The position numbers were made by a program, and so were the translations under genes. The notes beneath the pieces are model-generated. The model was not told where the DNA came from and did not search any database. It was given only the letters and a program-made list of their open reading frames with translations. A stretch of 64,000 nt of DNA from Halalkalicoccus sp. CG83 (GTDB lineage: Archaea; Halobacteriota; Halobacteria; Halobacteriales; Halalkalicoccaceae). The stretch spans positions 682,001 through 746,000 of the forward strand of contig NZ_JAZDDH010000001.1 of NCBI RefSeq assembly GCF_037081715.1, given 5' to 3'. How positions within the stretch are numbered: the first letter of the stretch is position 1; every line of letters begins with the position of its first letter. Below are positions 51,729-61,156 of this stretch, piece after piece.

Positions 51729-52694
51729 TTACTCGGTGTACAGTCGTGTGTGCTCGCCGACGAGCGCGCCGTCGAGTCGTGCCGATCGTACCTGCGCCTC
51801 CCGGTCGATGAGCGAGTGGTCGATCTCGCTGTCCTTGATCGTGGCGTTGTCGAAGACGACGGAGTGTTCGATCGTCGTGTTGTGGAGTTCGGCGTCGGCG
51901 AGGACGTGAGCGTTCGCTCCGAGTTCTGTGTCCTCTAACACGGCTCCGTCCGCGACGTAGCTCTCCCCGTCCATGTGCCACTCGAGAGCCTCGAGGTAGC
52001 TCTCGGGGGTGCCGATGTCGAACCACGCCTCGTCGAATGTGTAGGCATATACTGGCTGGTCCTCGTGGAGCCACTGAATGAACCATCCCGGCTCATCGGG
52101 GTTGTTACCTCCCTCGAGATACTCGTCCAGCCGAGGCAGCGTTTCGGCGGTGAGCGCATAGCAGGCGATCGAGACGAGCGTGCTCTTCGGATCGTCGGGT
52201 TTCTCCTGGAACGCCGTCACCTGATCGCCGTCGAGATCCACTAGCCCGTAGGATTTGGCCTGCTCGCGGTTTTCGACGTCGTAGGCGGCGAGCGTCGGAT
52301 CACCCTTCCGTTCGAAGAAGTCAATGAACTCGCTCAGATCGAAGCTGATGACGTTGTCCCCGGCGATGACCAGCGTGTCCTCGTCGAGTTCCTCCCGTTC
52401 GACGAGTTCCGCCAGCGCGCCGATGACGCCGAGCTTTTCCGCCTCTCTCGTCGTCCCCTCGATCGACAGCGTCGGCTTCTCGAACTCGCTCTCCTCGAGA
52501 TACGCGGCGAACTCCTCCTCGAACGTTTCGTTTGTGCTCACGAAGACCTCCGTGATCCGCTCGTCGTCCTCGAGCTCGGCGAAAATTCGATCGATGACGG
52601 TCGTCTCCCCCATCGGGAGAAACATCTTCGGACGATGTCTCGTAATCGGCCAGAGTCTCGTTGCATACCCTCCCGCGAGTACGATCGCTTTCAT
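51729..52694 (-). CDS. NDP-sugar pyrophosphorylase (glucose-1-phosphate nucleotidyltransferase-like)
   Basis: 321 residues. The N-terminal nucleotidyltransferase domain has MKAIVLAGGYATRLWPITRH (the G-G-x-x-T-R-L-x-P loop with Ala in place of the second Gly-rich residue), FQEKPDDP for sugar binding and FDIGTPESYLEAL near the metal site. After residue 235 come short left-handed helix repeats (DTELGANAHVLADAELHNTT). It makes an NDP-sugar from sugar-1-phosphate and NTP; in Haloferax the related AglF serves N-glycosylation. A TATA-like ATAAATGG on the reverse strand lies at 52721-52728, about 30 bp upstream. Confidence 0.9.
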   Translation of the reverse strand: MKAIVLAGGYATRLWPITRHRPKMFLPMGETTVIDRIFAELEDDERITEVFVSTNETFEEEFAAYLEESEFEKPTLSIEGTTREAEKLGVIGALAELVEREELDEDTLVIAGDNVISFDLSEFIDFFERKGDPTLAAYDVENREQAKSYGLVDLDGDQVTAFQEKPDDPKSTLVSIACYALTAETLPRLDEYLEGGNNPDEPGWFIQWLHEDQPVYAYTFDEAWFDIGTPESYLEALEWHMDGESYVADGAVLEDTELGANAHVLADAELHNTTIEHSVVFDNATIKDSEIDHSLIDREAQVRSARLDGALVGEHTRLYTE

Positions 52695-52999
52695 TAGACA
52701 TGCTTATTCGCCATATCGGCATAAATGGCTTTGTTCAGTGTCATTTCATATTTTACATAAATTCGAAGGTCAAAGGACGATCATTCTAGAACTCCCTTAA
52801 ATAGAGCTAGCAGCGAAGGCTCAATCGTAGTCGAGATTTTTCGTCGATAGGTTCTATGCGTAGAAACTCCACTCCTCTCGACGGTTGAGTGGTTCGTATT
52901 CGTCGGAGACCACGGGAAGCACTAACGCTCACTTGAATTATAGATGAAGTAGGGACGGTATTGCAAACAATGATATGCCGTATAGCGAAATGAGGAAAC
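52695..52999. other. divergent intergenic region, 305 bp
   Basis: It contains the promoter of the leftward pyrophosphorylase (ATAAATGG, 52721-52728) and, on the other side, an AT-rich AATTATAG at about 52936-52943 that could serve the rightward gene at 53000. A middle stretch with oligo-A/T runs shows no gene. Confidence 0.45.
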
Positions 53000-54319
53000 A
53001 TGAGTGGTTCGCGATCTAGGGAGTACCTCTGGGGTCGATCGTCCTCGAACGAGGACGCCGTCCCCCTCCACTATCCCTTGCTTGCCGTACTCGCGATCGC
53101 CGCGAGCATCGCTCCGACGACCTGGCTTCTTTCGGATTTTCATGGATATCTCGTTTCGGGGGCGGTGCTCTGTCTCGTCATCGGATACGGTGTGCTGTTC
53201 GCCGATATCCGAATCAGGATCGATTCCGCGTTTCTCGTCCTCTTCGGTGGGTATTGGGTCGGTCTTCTGGTCCACTACCTCTACTTGCCAAATCCGAGCC
53301 TGCTGCAATACATCTTCGTAACCCCGATTACCGTGTTTGCGACCGTAGTCGTCCTCCCCCGATTCGTTGCGGACCGTCCCCAGTCTTTCGCGATGGGACT
53401 CACGCTACTTGCCGTTCTCGTAATGGGAATCGGCGTGCTGATGCTTTGGCAGTTCCACACGAGTGGTATAGAGTACAGCTGGGTCGGGGAGGAGGTGATG
53501 GGTCTCTACGCTATCCGTACACCTTCCGTGTTCGCTAATCCCAATACGTACGGCTTCTTCATGATGATCGGAAGTCTCGCTGCGCTGTATACGGTTCTGG
53601 TTCGCGGAGGACTCATCTGGATCGCCGCCCTCGGATTGTGTCTCCTCGGGTTGTTCATGAGCGAAGGTGACGCCGCGATCTTCGGATTCGGACTCGGTTC
53701 GGTTCTCGTCCTGTCCGGTCGCAACCGGATACTGTCGTTCGTCGGCGTGGGGGCTTCGGTCGCCGCGATCTATGCGATGATCCGGGTCGGACACTTCTCC
53801 GAGGTGATGCAGACCACCCTCATGTCTCGTGTGGATCGATGGGTGCTTTCGCTTGAGCGACTCGCGCTCGATCCGCTGTGGGGGATCGGATTCGTTGATG
53901 CCGGTCCGGAGATCGGGGGGTACACTGGCCCTCACAATTCGTACATCGAGGTACTACTTCATACGGGCGTGATCGCCGGAATGCTCTATCTCGGAGCGCT
54001 GATCTACGCGGCCGGCTGCGGGATCAGAAACCGGTGGACGCAGTGGACGGGATTCGTCGTCGGCACCGCGGCCGGCGTCTTCACGTACATGTTCTTTGAG
54101 TCGCTCATTCTCGGTGGCTTGAGTACCTCCTCAGTCGTGCTCGGTCTGGTCACCGGCCTCATGCTTCTGCCCGATCCGAAGAGGGAGCACGGGCGAGTAC
54201 GGTCCACTGCTTCGGAACACTCGTCCCGACCTCCTGTGGTGGAACGAACTCTTAGCCGCGTCTTTTCGGTTCGAGACGACGGTATCGAGTCCTCGAGTGA
54301 GACGGAGGAAACCAACTGA
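53000..54319 (+). CDS. O-antigen ligase-like membrane protein
   Basis: 439 residues with about 11 membrane helices. The Wzy_C-type loop region shows SRVDRWVLSLERLALDPLWG, a G-x-G-F turn, and GGYTGPHNSYIEVLLHTGVI with the P-H-N-S-Y-x-E motif typical of ligases. The last 60 residues form a polar tail (EHGRVRSTASEHSSRPPVVE). It is the fourth polymerase/ligase-type protein of the window and the only one near the right-hand glycan operon. Transfer of a lipid-linked glycan to the final acceptor is a likely role. The ATG at 53000 gives a compact cytoplasmic N-terminus. Confidence 0.84.
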   Translation: MSGSRSREYLWGRSSSNEDAVPLHYPLLAVLAIAASIAPTTWLLSDFHGYLVSGAVLCLVIGYGVLFADIRIRIDSAFLVLFGGYWVGLLVHYLYLPNPSLLQYIFVTPITVFATVVVLPRFVADRPQSFAMGLTLLAVLVMGIGVLMLWQFHTSGIEYSWVGEEVMGLYAIRTPSVFANPNTYGFFMMIGSLAALYTVLVRGGLIWIAALGLCLLGLFMSEGDAAIFGFGLGSVLVLSGRNRILSFVGVGASVAAIYAMIRVGHFSEVMQTTLMSRVDRWVLSLERLALDPLWGIGFVDAGPEIGGYTGPHNSYIEVLLHTGVIAGMLYLGALIYAAGCGIRNRWTQWTGFVVGTAAGVFTYMFFESLILGGLSTSSVVLGLVTGLMLLPDPKREHGRVRSTASEHSSRPPVVERTLSRVFSVRDDGIESSSETEETN

Positions 54320-54406
54320 GGCCTGCAGCCAAGTACAGGCCTTTGTTCGTGTCTGGAAACGGGTACGTCAGGCTCGATCGGAAGACGACGCGCGTCAGTC
54401 GACCGG

Positions 54407-54413
54407 CTTTTTA
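54407..54413 (+). promoter_or_regulatory. TATA box of the DUF1616 gene
   Basis: CTTTTTA lies 24-30 bp before the ATG at 54437 in GC-rich DNA, the usual distance for a leaderless haloarchaeal transcript. Confidence 0.5.
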
Positions 54414-54436
54414 CCTCCCGAATAGAACCGTAGATT

Positions 54437-55441
54437 ATGGCGTCTGATCGCGACTGGTGGCTGTTATTACCGAAGCCCGTCCGTCGGTTTCCGGCTGACC
54501 TCACGGCCGTAATCGTTCTCACTCTCCTTACGGGTCTGGTCGTCTCCCTTCCGCTCGTTCGGGAGACGCCGCTTCGGATCCTGTTCGGACTGCCGTTCGT
54601 GCTCTTCGTGCCGGGGTACGCCTTCGTCTCCGCGTTGTTTCCTGAACAGGGGGGTACGATTACCGGAGATGAAGAGACGGCGGACGAGGATCGCGGAATT
54701 GATGGGATCGAACGCGTCGCGCTCGCGTTCGGACTGAGCATCGCGATCGTTCCGCTGATCGGTCTGCTACTGAACTTCACGCCTTGGGGTATCCGCCTTA
54801 CACCGATCATCCTAAGCGTCGGTGGATTTACGATTGGATGCGCCGTTATTGCGGCGTTTCGACGGTGGGAGCTGCCGCCTGAGGAACGCTTTTCCGTGCC
54901 GTACTCTGCGTGGATCACTGCGGGACGCACGGAGGTGTTCGACCCCGACGATCGAGTCGATGCGGCGCTCAACGTCGCGCTCGCGCTAGCGATCGTCCTC
55001 GCGCTCGGAAGCGTCGGGTTCGCAGTGGCGGCTCCCCAACAGGGCGAGCAGTTCTCCGAGTTCTACCTGCTCACCGAGGACGAGAACGGTGCACTCGTCG
55101 CATCAGGCTATCCCGAGGAGTTCACCCAGGGTGAGTCCGAGTCAGTGATTCTGGGCATCGAGAACAACGAGTACGAGACCCTTGAGTATACCGTGGTGGT
55201 TCAGCTTGAGCGAACCGAAGGCGAGGGCAATGAGACGGAAGTGGTCGAACGGGAGGAACTCGATCAAAGCAGTACGACGCTTGAGCACGACGAGACGTGG
55301 CAAGAGGAGTATCAGATCACGCCGACGATGGCAGGTGAGAACCTCCGACTGAACTTCCTGCTCTACGAAGGGGAGGTACCTGCGGAGCCGACCCGAGAGA
55401 ACGCGTATCGCGACCTGCACCTTTGGATCGACGTCGAATAA
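54437..55441 (+). CDS. DUF1616 membrane protein
   Basis: 334 residues. Four membrane helices come first, with the family segment LRILFGLPFVLFVPGYAFVS followed by ALFPEQ and an acidic loop, then IERVALAFGLSIAIVPLIGL. A soluble beta-sandwich domain follows residue 200 (QFSEFYLLTEDENGALVASG, then NEYETLEYTVVVQLERT). This layout is that of DUF1616 proteins, which haloarchaea and methanogens encode beside surface-polysaccharide and S-layer glycosylation genes. Its biochemical role is unknown. Confidence 0.88.
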   Translation: MASDRDWWLLLPKPVRRFPADLTAVIVLTLLTGLVVSLPLVRETPLRILFGLPFVLFVPGYAFVSALFPEQGGTITGDEETADEDRGIDGIERVALAFGLSIAIVPLIGLLLNFTPWGIRLTPIILSVGGFTIGCAVIAAFRRWELPPEERFSVPYSAWITAGRTEVFDPDDRVDAALNVALALAIVLALGSVGFAVAAPQQGEQFSEFYLLTEDENGALVASGYPEEFTQGESESVILGIENNEYETLEYTVVVQLERTEGEGNETEVVEREELDQSSTTLEHDETWQEEYQITPTMAGENLRLNFLLYEGEVPAEPTRENAYRDLHLWIDVE

Positions 55442-55711
55442 CTGCATGTCCTCGGAACGGTTGTCCCTCTCACTTTGTGTATCTTCACTAACTTTGTTTC
55501 CCCGTGCCATATTTCAACCAAGACGATTGTCAATATGATGGGACAAGAAATGATGAGGAATATACAAATATAAGTAGATTCAATGTAGTTATCAGAATAG
55601 AATTGGAGCTAGTGATGTTAGTGAATAATAATGATTCGAGATCTCGTACTGAGATCTCTGCTGGAAAGCCGGCCGCTCGGAACTGGACGACATCGTTGGA
55701 GGGGACAATCA
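55442..55711. promoter_or_regulatory. AT-rich promoter region of the right-hand glycan operon
   Basis: The stretch 55540-55635 is far more AT-rich than its flanks and contains several TATA-like motifs (AATATACAAATATAAG). It precedes the GT2 gene that heads a five-gene tight operon. An in-frame extension of that gene reaches 55631 but is not family-like. Confidence 0.45.
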
Positions 55712-56782
55712 ATGTACCGTGAACATACGATCAGCGTCATCGTTCCGGCATACAACGAGGAAGGATTCATTGGGAACGTCATCCGGGATATGCCGGAGTT
55801 CGTCGACCGGATCTACGTCATCGATGACTGCTCGACGGACGGAACGTGGGAGGAGATACAAGCTACCGTTCGAAGTGCCGAAGAAGAGCGGGTAAAGACG
55901 CAAGCTCCTAGCGGGGAATTCGAGACCGCCGTGACTGACGGCGGTACAAAGTCGCTGCTTGAGCAACGAGCGGTGGTCCACGGCCTCTCCGGCCGGGTCG
56001 TTCCGATCCAGCACCGCGAGAACCGCGGCGCAGGCGGGGCGATCAAGACGGGATATCTCGCTGCACTCCAGGATAAAGTGGACATCTCGGTCACCGTCGA
56101 TGGCGACGGCCAGATGGATCTCTCGCAGATGACGACCCTCCTCGATCCGATCGTCGAGGGGAAGGCCGACTACGCGAAGGGTAACCGGTTACTGTACGCC
56201 GACTATCGGAGCAACATGCCCAAATGGCGTTTCTTCGGCAATTCGATTCTCACCTTCCTGACGAAGATCGCGAGCGGCTACTGGAAGACGATGGACCCAC
56301 AGAACGGGTATACCGCTATCTCCCATCGGGCACTCGATAACGCCGAGATCGAGGACATGTACGAGTACTACGGCTACTGCAACGATCTCCTCGTGAAGCT
56401 CAACGCAAAGGGGATGCGTGTAGCCGACGTTGCGTTGCCCGCGATCTACGGCGAGGAAGAGAGTAGCATCAAATATCCGGAGTACATCCGGAAGGTATCG
56501 GGAATGCTCCTGAAGAACTTCCTCTGGCGGCTGAAGACGCGATATCTCGTACTGGACTTCCATCCGCTTGCGCTGTTCTACTACTTCGGAGCCGCGATGG
56601 TTACGCTCGGTATGGTAGGTGGAGGATGGTCTGTGTACGTAGGCCTCTTTGGGACCGAGTCGTTCTTCGTTCGGTCCTCGCTCAGTCTGATGATCTTCAC
56701 GATGGGTAGCATGTTCCTAATGTTCGCGATGCTGTTCGACATGCAGGCCAACGAGAGTCGAGAAGTCCAAGTACGAGAATGA
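55712..56782 (+). CDS. GT2-family dolichol-phosphate-sugar synthase-like enzyme
   Basis: 356 residues from the ATG at 55712 (MYREHTISVIVPAYNEEGFI). GT-A fold: VIDDCSTDGTWEEIQ, HRENRGAGGAIKTGYLAALQ, VTVDGDGQMDLSQM for the D-x-D site, and AKGNRLLYADYRSNMPKWRF. Residues 300-345 form two membrane helices. This resembles membrane-anchored polyprenyl-phosphate sugar synthases of the Dpm1/AglD/AglJ kind, with an unusual 35-residue insert after the D-D-C-S motif (VKTQAPSGEFETAVTDGGTK). It would charge dolichol phosphate. The next gene starts 13 bp downstream. Confidence 0.88.
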   Translation: MYREHTISVIVPAYNEEGFIGNVIRDMPEFVDRIYVIDDCSTDGTWEEIQATVRSAEEERVKTQAPSGEFETAVTDGGTKSLLEQRAVVHGLSGRVVPIQHRENRGAGGAIKTGYLAALQDKVDISVTVDGDGQMDLSQMTTLLDPIVEGKADYAKGNRLLYADYRSNMPKWRFFGNSILTFLTKIASGYWKTMDPQNGYTAISHRALDNAEIEDMYEYYGYCNDLLVKLNAKGMRVADVALPAIYGEEESSIKYPEYIRKVSGMLLKNFLWRLKTRYLVLDFHPLALFYYFGAAMVTLGMVGGGWSVYVGLFGTESFFVRSSLSLMIFTMGSMFLMFAMLFDMQANESREVQVRE

Positions 56783-56795
56783 CAGGTAGTTAGAT

Positions 56796-57776
56796 ATGGC
56801 CATTGATTACAAACTCGCATTGTCCGTTGCAAAGGATAACTGGAACAACCAAGATTGGTGGCGGGATGAAGCAGTCCCATTCGCAAAACGCACTGCTCTC
56901 TCCGGGACTCTCAAGCCCTATTACTCTGCCTTCGGTCCCAATGGTACTGATTATATGTCTGAAGATTGGGATAATTTGTTGATATTAGATGCGTGCCGGT
57001 TCGATATGTTTAATGAGTACAACTGGATTGACGGTGATCTGAAAAAGATGATTTCCGTAGGATCCTCTACACCTGAATTCCTACAGAGAACGTTCAAAGG
57101 AAAGCAATATCACGATACCGTTTATGTGACCTCCAACCCACAGGTAACCCTTCGCCTTGATTCCGATGTGTTCTATGAAACTGTTAACGTCTGGGAATCA
57201 GAGTGGGACGACGATCTAGGGACCGTTCGGCCAGAACCTGTAACACAGGCTGCTATTGATGCCCAGAAGCAATACCCTAATAAACGTCTTATCGTTCATT
57301 ACATGCAACCACATTATCCGTTCATTGGCGATATTGGTCAGAACGAACTCGAAGGACATGCCGGGTTCGAGCTGTCTAAGAGGCTAGCCAATAACGAAAC
57401 GGCCGATCGCGATCATAAAACGATATGGGATATGGTACAATCGGGTGAGGTTCCTAAATCTATCGTGTGGGATGCCTACGTTGAGAACCTTGAAATCGTG
57501 CTTGATGCAATTCAGCCTGGTCTAGAGACACTTCAAGGTAAAACCGTCATCACATCTGATCATGGGAATCTGATCGGTGAAACGGCGACCCCATTCAATC
57601 TTGAAATGTATGGCCATCCTACCGGGATTCATGCCAAAGAACTCGTCACCGTCCCATGGTTATCTATTGATTGTTCGTCCAGAAAGAAAATCACTCACGA
57701 TGATCCGGAGTCTCAAATAGACTCCGTCAATGAAGAAGAGATTCATGATCGGTTGGCGGATCTAGGTTACAAATGA
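56796..57776 (+). CDS. sulfatase-fold (alkaline phosphatase superfamily) protein, short form
   Basis: 326 residues, no signal peptide or membrane helix, so cytoplasmic. Blocks: LLILDACRFDMFNEYNW (first metal Asp), VGSSTPEFLQRTFKG at the nucleophile position, LIVHYMQPHYPFIGD, and TVITSDHGNLIGETATPF for the second metal site. It ends RLADLGYK. The nucleophile would be a Ser or Thr, not a sulfatase-type C/S-x-P-x-R, so phosphate or phosphodiester chemistry on glycan precursors is more likely than sulfate removal. It is clearly paralogous to the gene at 60088 in the same operon. Its stop overlaps the DUF354 start by 4 bp. Confidence 0.78.
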   Translation: MAIDYKLALSVAKDNWNNQDWWRDEAVPFAKRTALSGTLKPYYSAFGPNGTDYMSEDWDNLLILDACRFDMFNEYNWIDGDLKKMISVGSSTPEFLQRTFKGKQYHDTVYVTSNPQVTLRLDSDVFYETVNVWESEWDDDLGTVRPEPVTQAAIDAQKQYPNKRLIVHYMQPHYPFIGDIGQNELEGHAGFELSKRLANNETADRDHKTIWDMVQSGEVPKSIVWDAYVENLEIVLDAIQPGLETLQGKTVITSDHGNLIGETATPFNLEMYGHPTGIHAKELVTVPWLSIDCSSRKKITHDDPESQIDSVNEEEIHDRLADLGYK

Positions 57777-58813
57777 GAGTACTTGTTGACGTAACCCACC
57801 CCGCTCACGTGCATCTGTTTCGGAACGCAATAAAGGAGTTAGAAGACGACGGCCATGACGTGGCTGTCTGCTCTCGAGAGAAGGATATCACTACGGACCT
57901 GCTTTCCATTTACGGGATAGATCACACGGTTTTATCCCGGCGTCGTAGTGGACAGCTTCCACTACTACTTGAATGGCCCCAGCGGGAAATCGCATCTCTT
58001 CAGTATTATCGGAACGTCGATCCAGACATCGTTCTCAGTCGATTCAATCCCGCTGCTGCGCATGTTGCCTCACTTCTCGATATTCCACATCTCGTATTCG
58101 AAGATACGGAACCCAAACCCTGGGTCGTGAAGAAGCTAACATATCCGTTCTCACACCAGATTCACACACCCGATTGTTTTCAGCGTGATCTCGGTCCGCG
58201 TCAACGTTCATATCCTGGTTATCACGAATTGGCGTATCTCCATCCGAATTGGTTTGAACCGGATCCGAGCGTTCTTGACGAATTTGATCTGGAGGAAGAC
58301 GATCAGATAGTGGTCTTGCGACTTGTCTCCTGGGAAGCAGTCCATGACGTCGGCGAGACCGGCTTTGATGATATTGAAGACATCATTTCACGGCTTGAAA
58401 GTACGGGCGCTCAGGTCGTCATCACATCTGAACTACGATTGCCTGACAAATTAGATGAGTATAAATCAAACGTTGGTATTGAAGAGATGCATCATCTCCT
58501 CCATTTTGCGGACCTTCTTATCGGGGAAAGTGCGACTATGGCGGCTGAGAGTGCGGTTTTAGGCACCCCCGCAGTGTTCGTTTCAACGACTCAGCGTGGA
58601 TACACTGACGAATTAGATGGTCGATATGGACTAGTTTTTAATTTTGCCGACACAAACAGACACGCTCGCGGTCTAGAGAAATCACTAGAGATCCTACAGA
58701 AGGACAATTCGGCTCTTTGGAAAAAACGACGGGAAAAGTTGCTCAGCGAAAAAATAGACACGACTGAGTATATTCTTACACATACTATGGAGGTGGCTGA
58801 AAATGGTCGGTGA
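57773..58813 (+). CDS. DUF354 GT-B-like protein
   Basis: 346 residues. It starts MRVLVDVTHPAHVHLFRNAI, the hallmark of DUF354 proteins, which have a GT-B fold related to UDP-GlcNAc 2-epimerases and UDP-glycosyltransferases. Other blocks are DIVLSRFNPAAAHVASLLDI, FEDTEPKPWVVKKLTYPF, and the C-terminal IGESATMAAESAVLGTPAVF, which matches the nucleotide-sugar binding site of GT-B enzymes. The reaction is not established for the family; a glycosyltransferase or epimerase acting in surface glycan assembly is expected. It overlaps both neighbours (4 bp and 11 bp), so translation is coupled. Confidence 0.85.
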   Translation: MRVLVDVTHPAHVHLFRNAIKELEDDGHDVAVCSREKDITTDLLSIYGIDHTVLSRRRSGQLPLLLEWPQREIASLQYYRNVDPDIVLSRFNPAAAHVASLLDIPHLVFEDTEPKPWVVKKLTYPFSHQIHTPDCFQRDLGPRQRSYPGYHELAYLHPNWFEPDPSVLDEFDLEEDDQIVVLRLVSWEAVHDVGETGFDDIEDIISRLESTGAQVVITSELRLPDKLDEYKSNVGIEEMHHLLHFADLLIGESATMAAESAVLGTPAVFVSTTQRGYTDELDGRYGLVFNFADTNRHARGLEKSLEILQKDNSALWKKRREKLLSEKIDTTEYILTHTMEVAENGR

Positions 58814-60077
58814 AGACTTAGACTCCTACGCACCACCTGACTACAAGGAGGATGTTTTGCATCAAACCCTCCAGGACAAGAACGTTCTCGTCATCTCTCA
58901 TCGGTACAACCACTTCACGAAGGAGCAGATTGACCGGATCGCTAAATTCGTCAACGAGATCCATGTCTATGCTCGATACAATCGATTCACGGATTTAAGC
59001 AGATTTATTGACAGTGAAACACTAAAAAAGAACGGAACGCACGACCGAATCGCAGAAGAAAGTCCTGAAAACGTCTATGTTCACACGACTCCGCTCACGT
59101 ATCTACCCCTTGACTTCTGGTACCGCCATCTCGGTCGACAACACTACCGAGCAGTAAAGCGGCAGGTGGATGCTAATTCAGTAGACTTCGATCTTATCCA
59201 TACACATTTCGCGTGGACTGCCGGTTATGCTGGTAGTAGACTCTCTGAAGATCTCGGCATTCCCTGTGTAACGACCATTCACGAGAACGAATCTCGTCTA
59301 ACTTCTTATCTTGAATCGGATAACTCACTGATCCATGGAGGATTGAGACGGGCAGACGCTCTTATCCGAGTCAATAAGAAGGACTGCAGACCTCTCTCTA
59401 AACTCAATGATTCCGTGTATCACATTCCAAATGGATACTCAAGAGAACGCTACCCGCTACTGGATACGCAAACTGCACGAGAACAGCTTGGTATTAGTAT
59501 GGACACAAAGGTGATTTTTTCGTTAGGCGCTTTACTTCCACGGAAAAACTTCGATATGCTGATCGAAGCGGTATCTGAGATAGATTCCGATGAAAATATA
59601 CTTTGTGCCATTGGTGGTCGGGGTAGCGAAAAAGAACGATTAGAGTCGAAAATGCAGGAAATGGACACAGATAACGGCTTGGAATTACTCGGATTCATTC
59701 CTGAAGACCGTCTTCACCTCTGGATGAACGCATGTGATATCTTCGCGTTATCGAGTAATTCAGAAGGGAATCCAACCGTACTGTTTGAGGCTCTCGGGTG
59801 TGGAAAACCGTACGTGGGGACGAACGTCGGTGGTGTAGACGAGGTGATCGTATCCGAGGATTATGGTCTACTATGTTCACCCGGAGAAACTGGCGAGTTA
59901 AAGAAACAACTAGAAAAAGCGCTGCAACGTAATTGGAACGAAGCGCAAATCCTTGAATACGCGAGTCGATTCACATGGGAATCCATCGCTCACCACGTAT
60001 GTAACGTGTATGTAGATTCGCTTTCAAGCGACGTCGAATCAATAACCAAACGAACGCCATCAGAAGTCAATACATAA
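58803..60077 (+). CDS. GT4-family glycosyltransferase
   Basis: 424 residues, GT-B fold. N-terminal acceptor domain: VLVISHRYNHFTKEQIDRIA and FDLIHTHFAWTAGYAGSRLS. C-terminal donor domain: VIFSLGALLPRKNFDMLIEA and CDIFALSSNSEGNPTVLFEA then LGCGKPYVGTNVGGVDEVI, the GT4 signature with both Glu residues. The ATG at 58803 overlaps the DUF354 gene by 11 bp; an internal start is possible but would remove the first strand. Codon use is more AT-rich than in the GT4 genes of the left locus. Confidence 0.9.
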   Translation: MVGEDLDSYAPPDYKEDVLHQTLQDKNVLVISHRYNHFTKEQIDRIAKFVNEIHVYARYNRFTDLSRFIDSETLKKNGTHDRIAEESPENVYVHTTPLTYLPLDFWYRHLGRQHYRAVKRQVDANSVDFDLIHTHFAWTAGYAGSRLSEDLGIPCVTTIHENESRLTSYLESDNSLIHGGLRRADALIRVNKKDCRPLSKLNDSVYHIPNGYSRERYPLLDTQTAREQLGISMDTKVIFSLGALLPRKNFDMLIEAVSEIDSDENILCAIGGRGSEKERLESKMQEMDTDNGLELLGFIPEDRLHLWMNACDIFALSSNSEGNPTVLFEALGCGKPYVGTNVGGVDEVIVSEDYGLLCSPGETGELKKQLEKALQRNWNEAQILEYASRFTWESIAHHVCNVYVDSLSSDVESITKRTPSEVNT

Positions 60078-60087
60078 CTAGATTCGT

Positions 60088-61020
60088 ATGTACTCAATGG
60101 ATCAAATCAAACGCGGCCTGCGATGGGGTATTGAGAGTCCGAACATCTTCATTCGCGAGGCAAACAGGATTTATTATTCGCAGCGGTACGGACCTGGCTA
60201 CAATCGAGCAGGAGCCGATGTGATTGAAGAAGATTGGGATACCCTGATTATTCTCGACGCATGCCGATACGACATGTTTAAAGATCAGAACACACTTTCT
60301 GGTCAGTTAGAGACACGGACGTCTCGCTCTTCACATACTTCGGAATTCCTCCGAGGAAATTTCAAGGATCGAACGATTCGCGATACGGTCTACACGACTG
60401 CGTCCCCGCAGCTGGAGCGATATCGTGACGAAATAGACGTTGAGTTCCACACAGTCAAGAACGTCTGGAATACCGATCGATGGGACGATGAAGAGGGAAC
60501 CGTACGACCTGAGGACATGACTGCTGCAGGTCTTGAAGCGCACGAGCGTTACCCAAACAAACGCCATATCGTCCACTACATGCAGCCTCACTACCCGTTC
60601 ATTGGCTCCTCTGTCGACGAAGGCACTCGAGGATTTGGTGAAGACACTTCGGAATTCGATATCTGGGAGCAGCGTATAAGGGGTCGGATCGATATGGAGG
60701 CTGACGACGTTTGGCCGCCATACCGACATAACCTCGATCTCGCGCTTGATTCCGTCTCTGATTTGTGCGCTCAAATCGATGGTAAGATCGTCGTCACTTC
60801 GGATCACGGTAACATGCTTGGAGAACGCTGTTCACCGTTTCCAATCCGAGAATGGGGCCACCCAGCAGGGGTGTATGACGACCATTTGGTTACCGTCCCG
60901 TGGTTCGTCGTCGAGTCGGAAGGTCGGAGGAGAATAACTTCCGGATCACGACCGACCGAAAGCGACGAGGTTGATACAGACACCGTCAACGAGCGACTGA
61001 AGGATCTCGGTTACGTCTAA
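60088..61020 (+). CDS. sulfatase-fold protein, short form (paralog)
   Basis: 310 residues, cytoplasmic. Blocks match the gene at 56796: TLIILDACRYDMFKDQN, RSSHTSEFLRGNFKD, HIVHYMQPHYPFIGSS, IVVTSDHGNMLGERCSPF, and the end ERLKDLGYV. Differences concentrate in the middle, where an acceptor would bind, so the two may act on related but distinct intermediates. The operon (GT2, sulfatase-fold, DUF354, GT4, sulfatase-fold) ends here; the gap to the next gene has its own TATA-like box. Confidence 0.78.
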   Translation: MYSMDQIKRGLRWGIESPNIFIREANRIYYSQRYGPGYNRAGADVIEEDWDTLIILDACRYDMFKDQNTLSGQLETRTSRSSHTSEFLRGNFKDRTIRDTVYTTASPQLERYRDEIDVEFHTVKNVWNTDRWDDEEGTVRPEDMTAAGLEAHERYPNKRHIVHYMQPHYPFIGSSVDEGTRGFGEDTSEFDIWEQRIRGRIDMEADDVWPPYRHNLDLALDSVSDLCAQIDGKIVVTSDHGNMLGERCSPFPIREWGHPAGVYDDHLVTVPWFVVESEGRRRITSGSRPTESDEVDTDTVNERLKDLGYV

Positions 61021-61126
61021 TATCGTCGTGATCTTCGTTGTAACATGCTAATCATTAAACTGATCTAAAATACATTTCTAATAGGAACTCATAGAGTCTG
61101 TGTAAATCGCTTTCAAAACCAAATTA

Positions 61127-61134
61127 ACTTTATA
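61127..61134 (+). promoter_or_regulatory. TATA box of the large membrane protein gene
   Basis: CTTTATAC lies 23-30 bp before the ATG at 61157 and is followed by AAGGAGAA about 15 bp before that ATG, so both a promoter and a possible ribosome-binding site are visible. Confidence 0.5.
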
Positions 61135-61156
61135 CTCCAAGGAGAACACAGGAATA

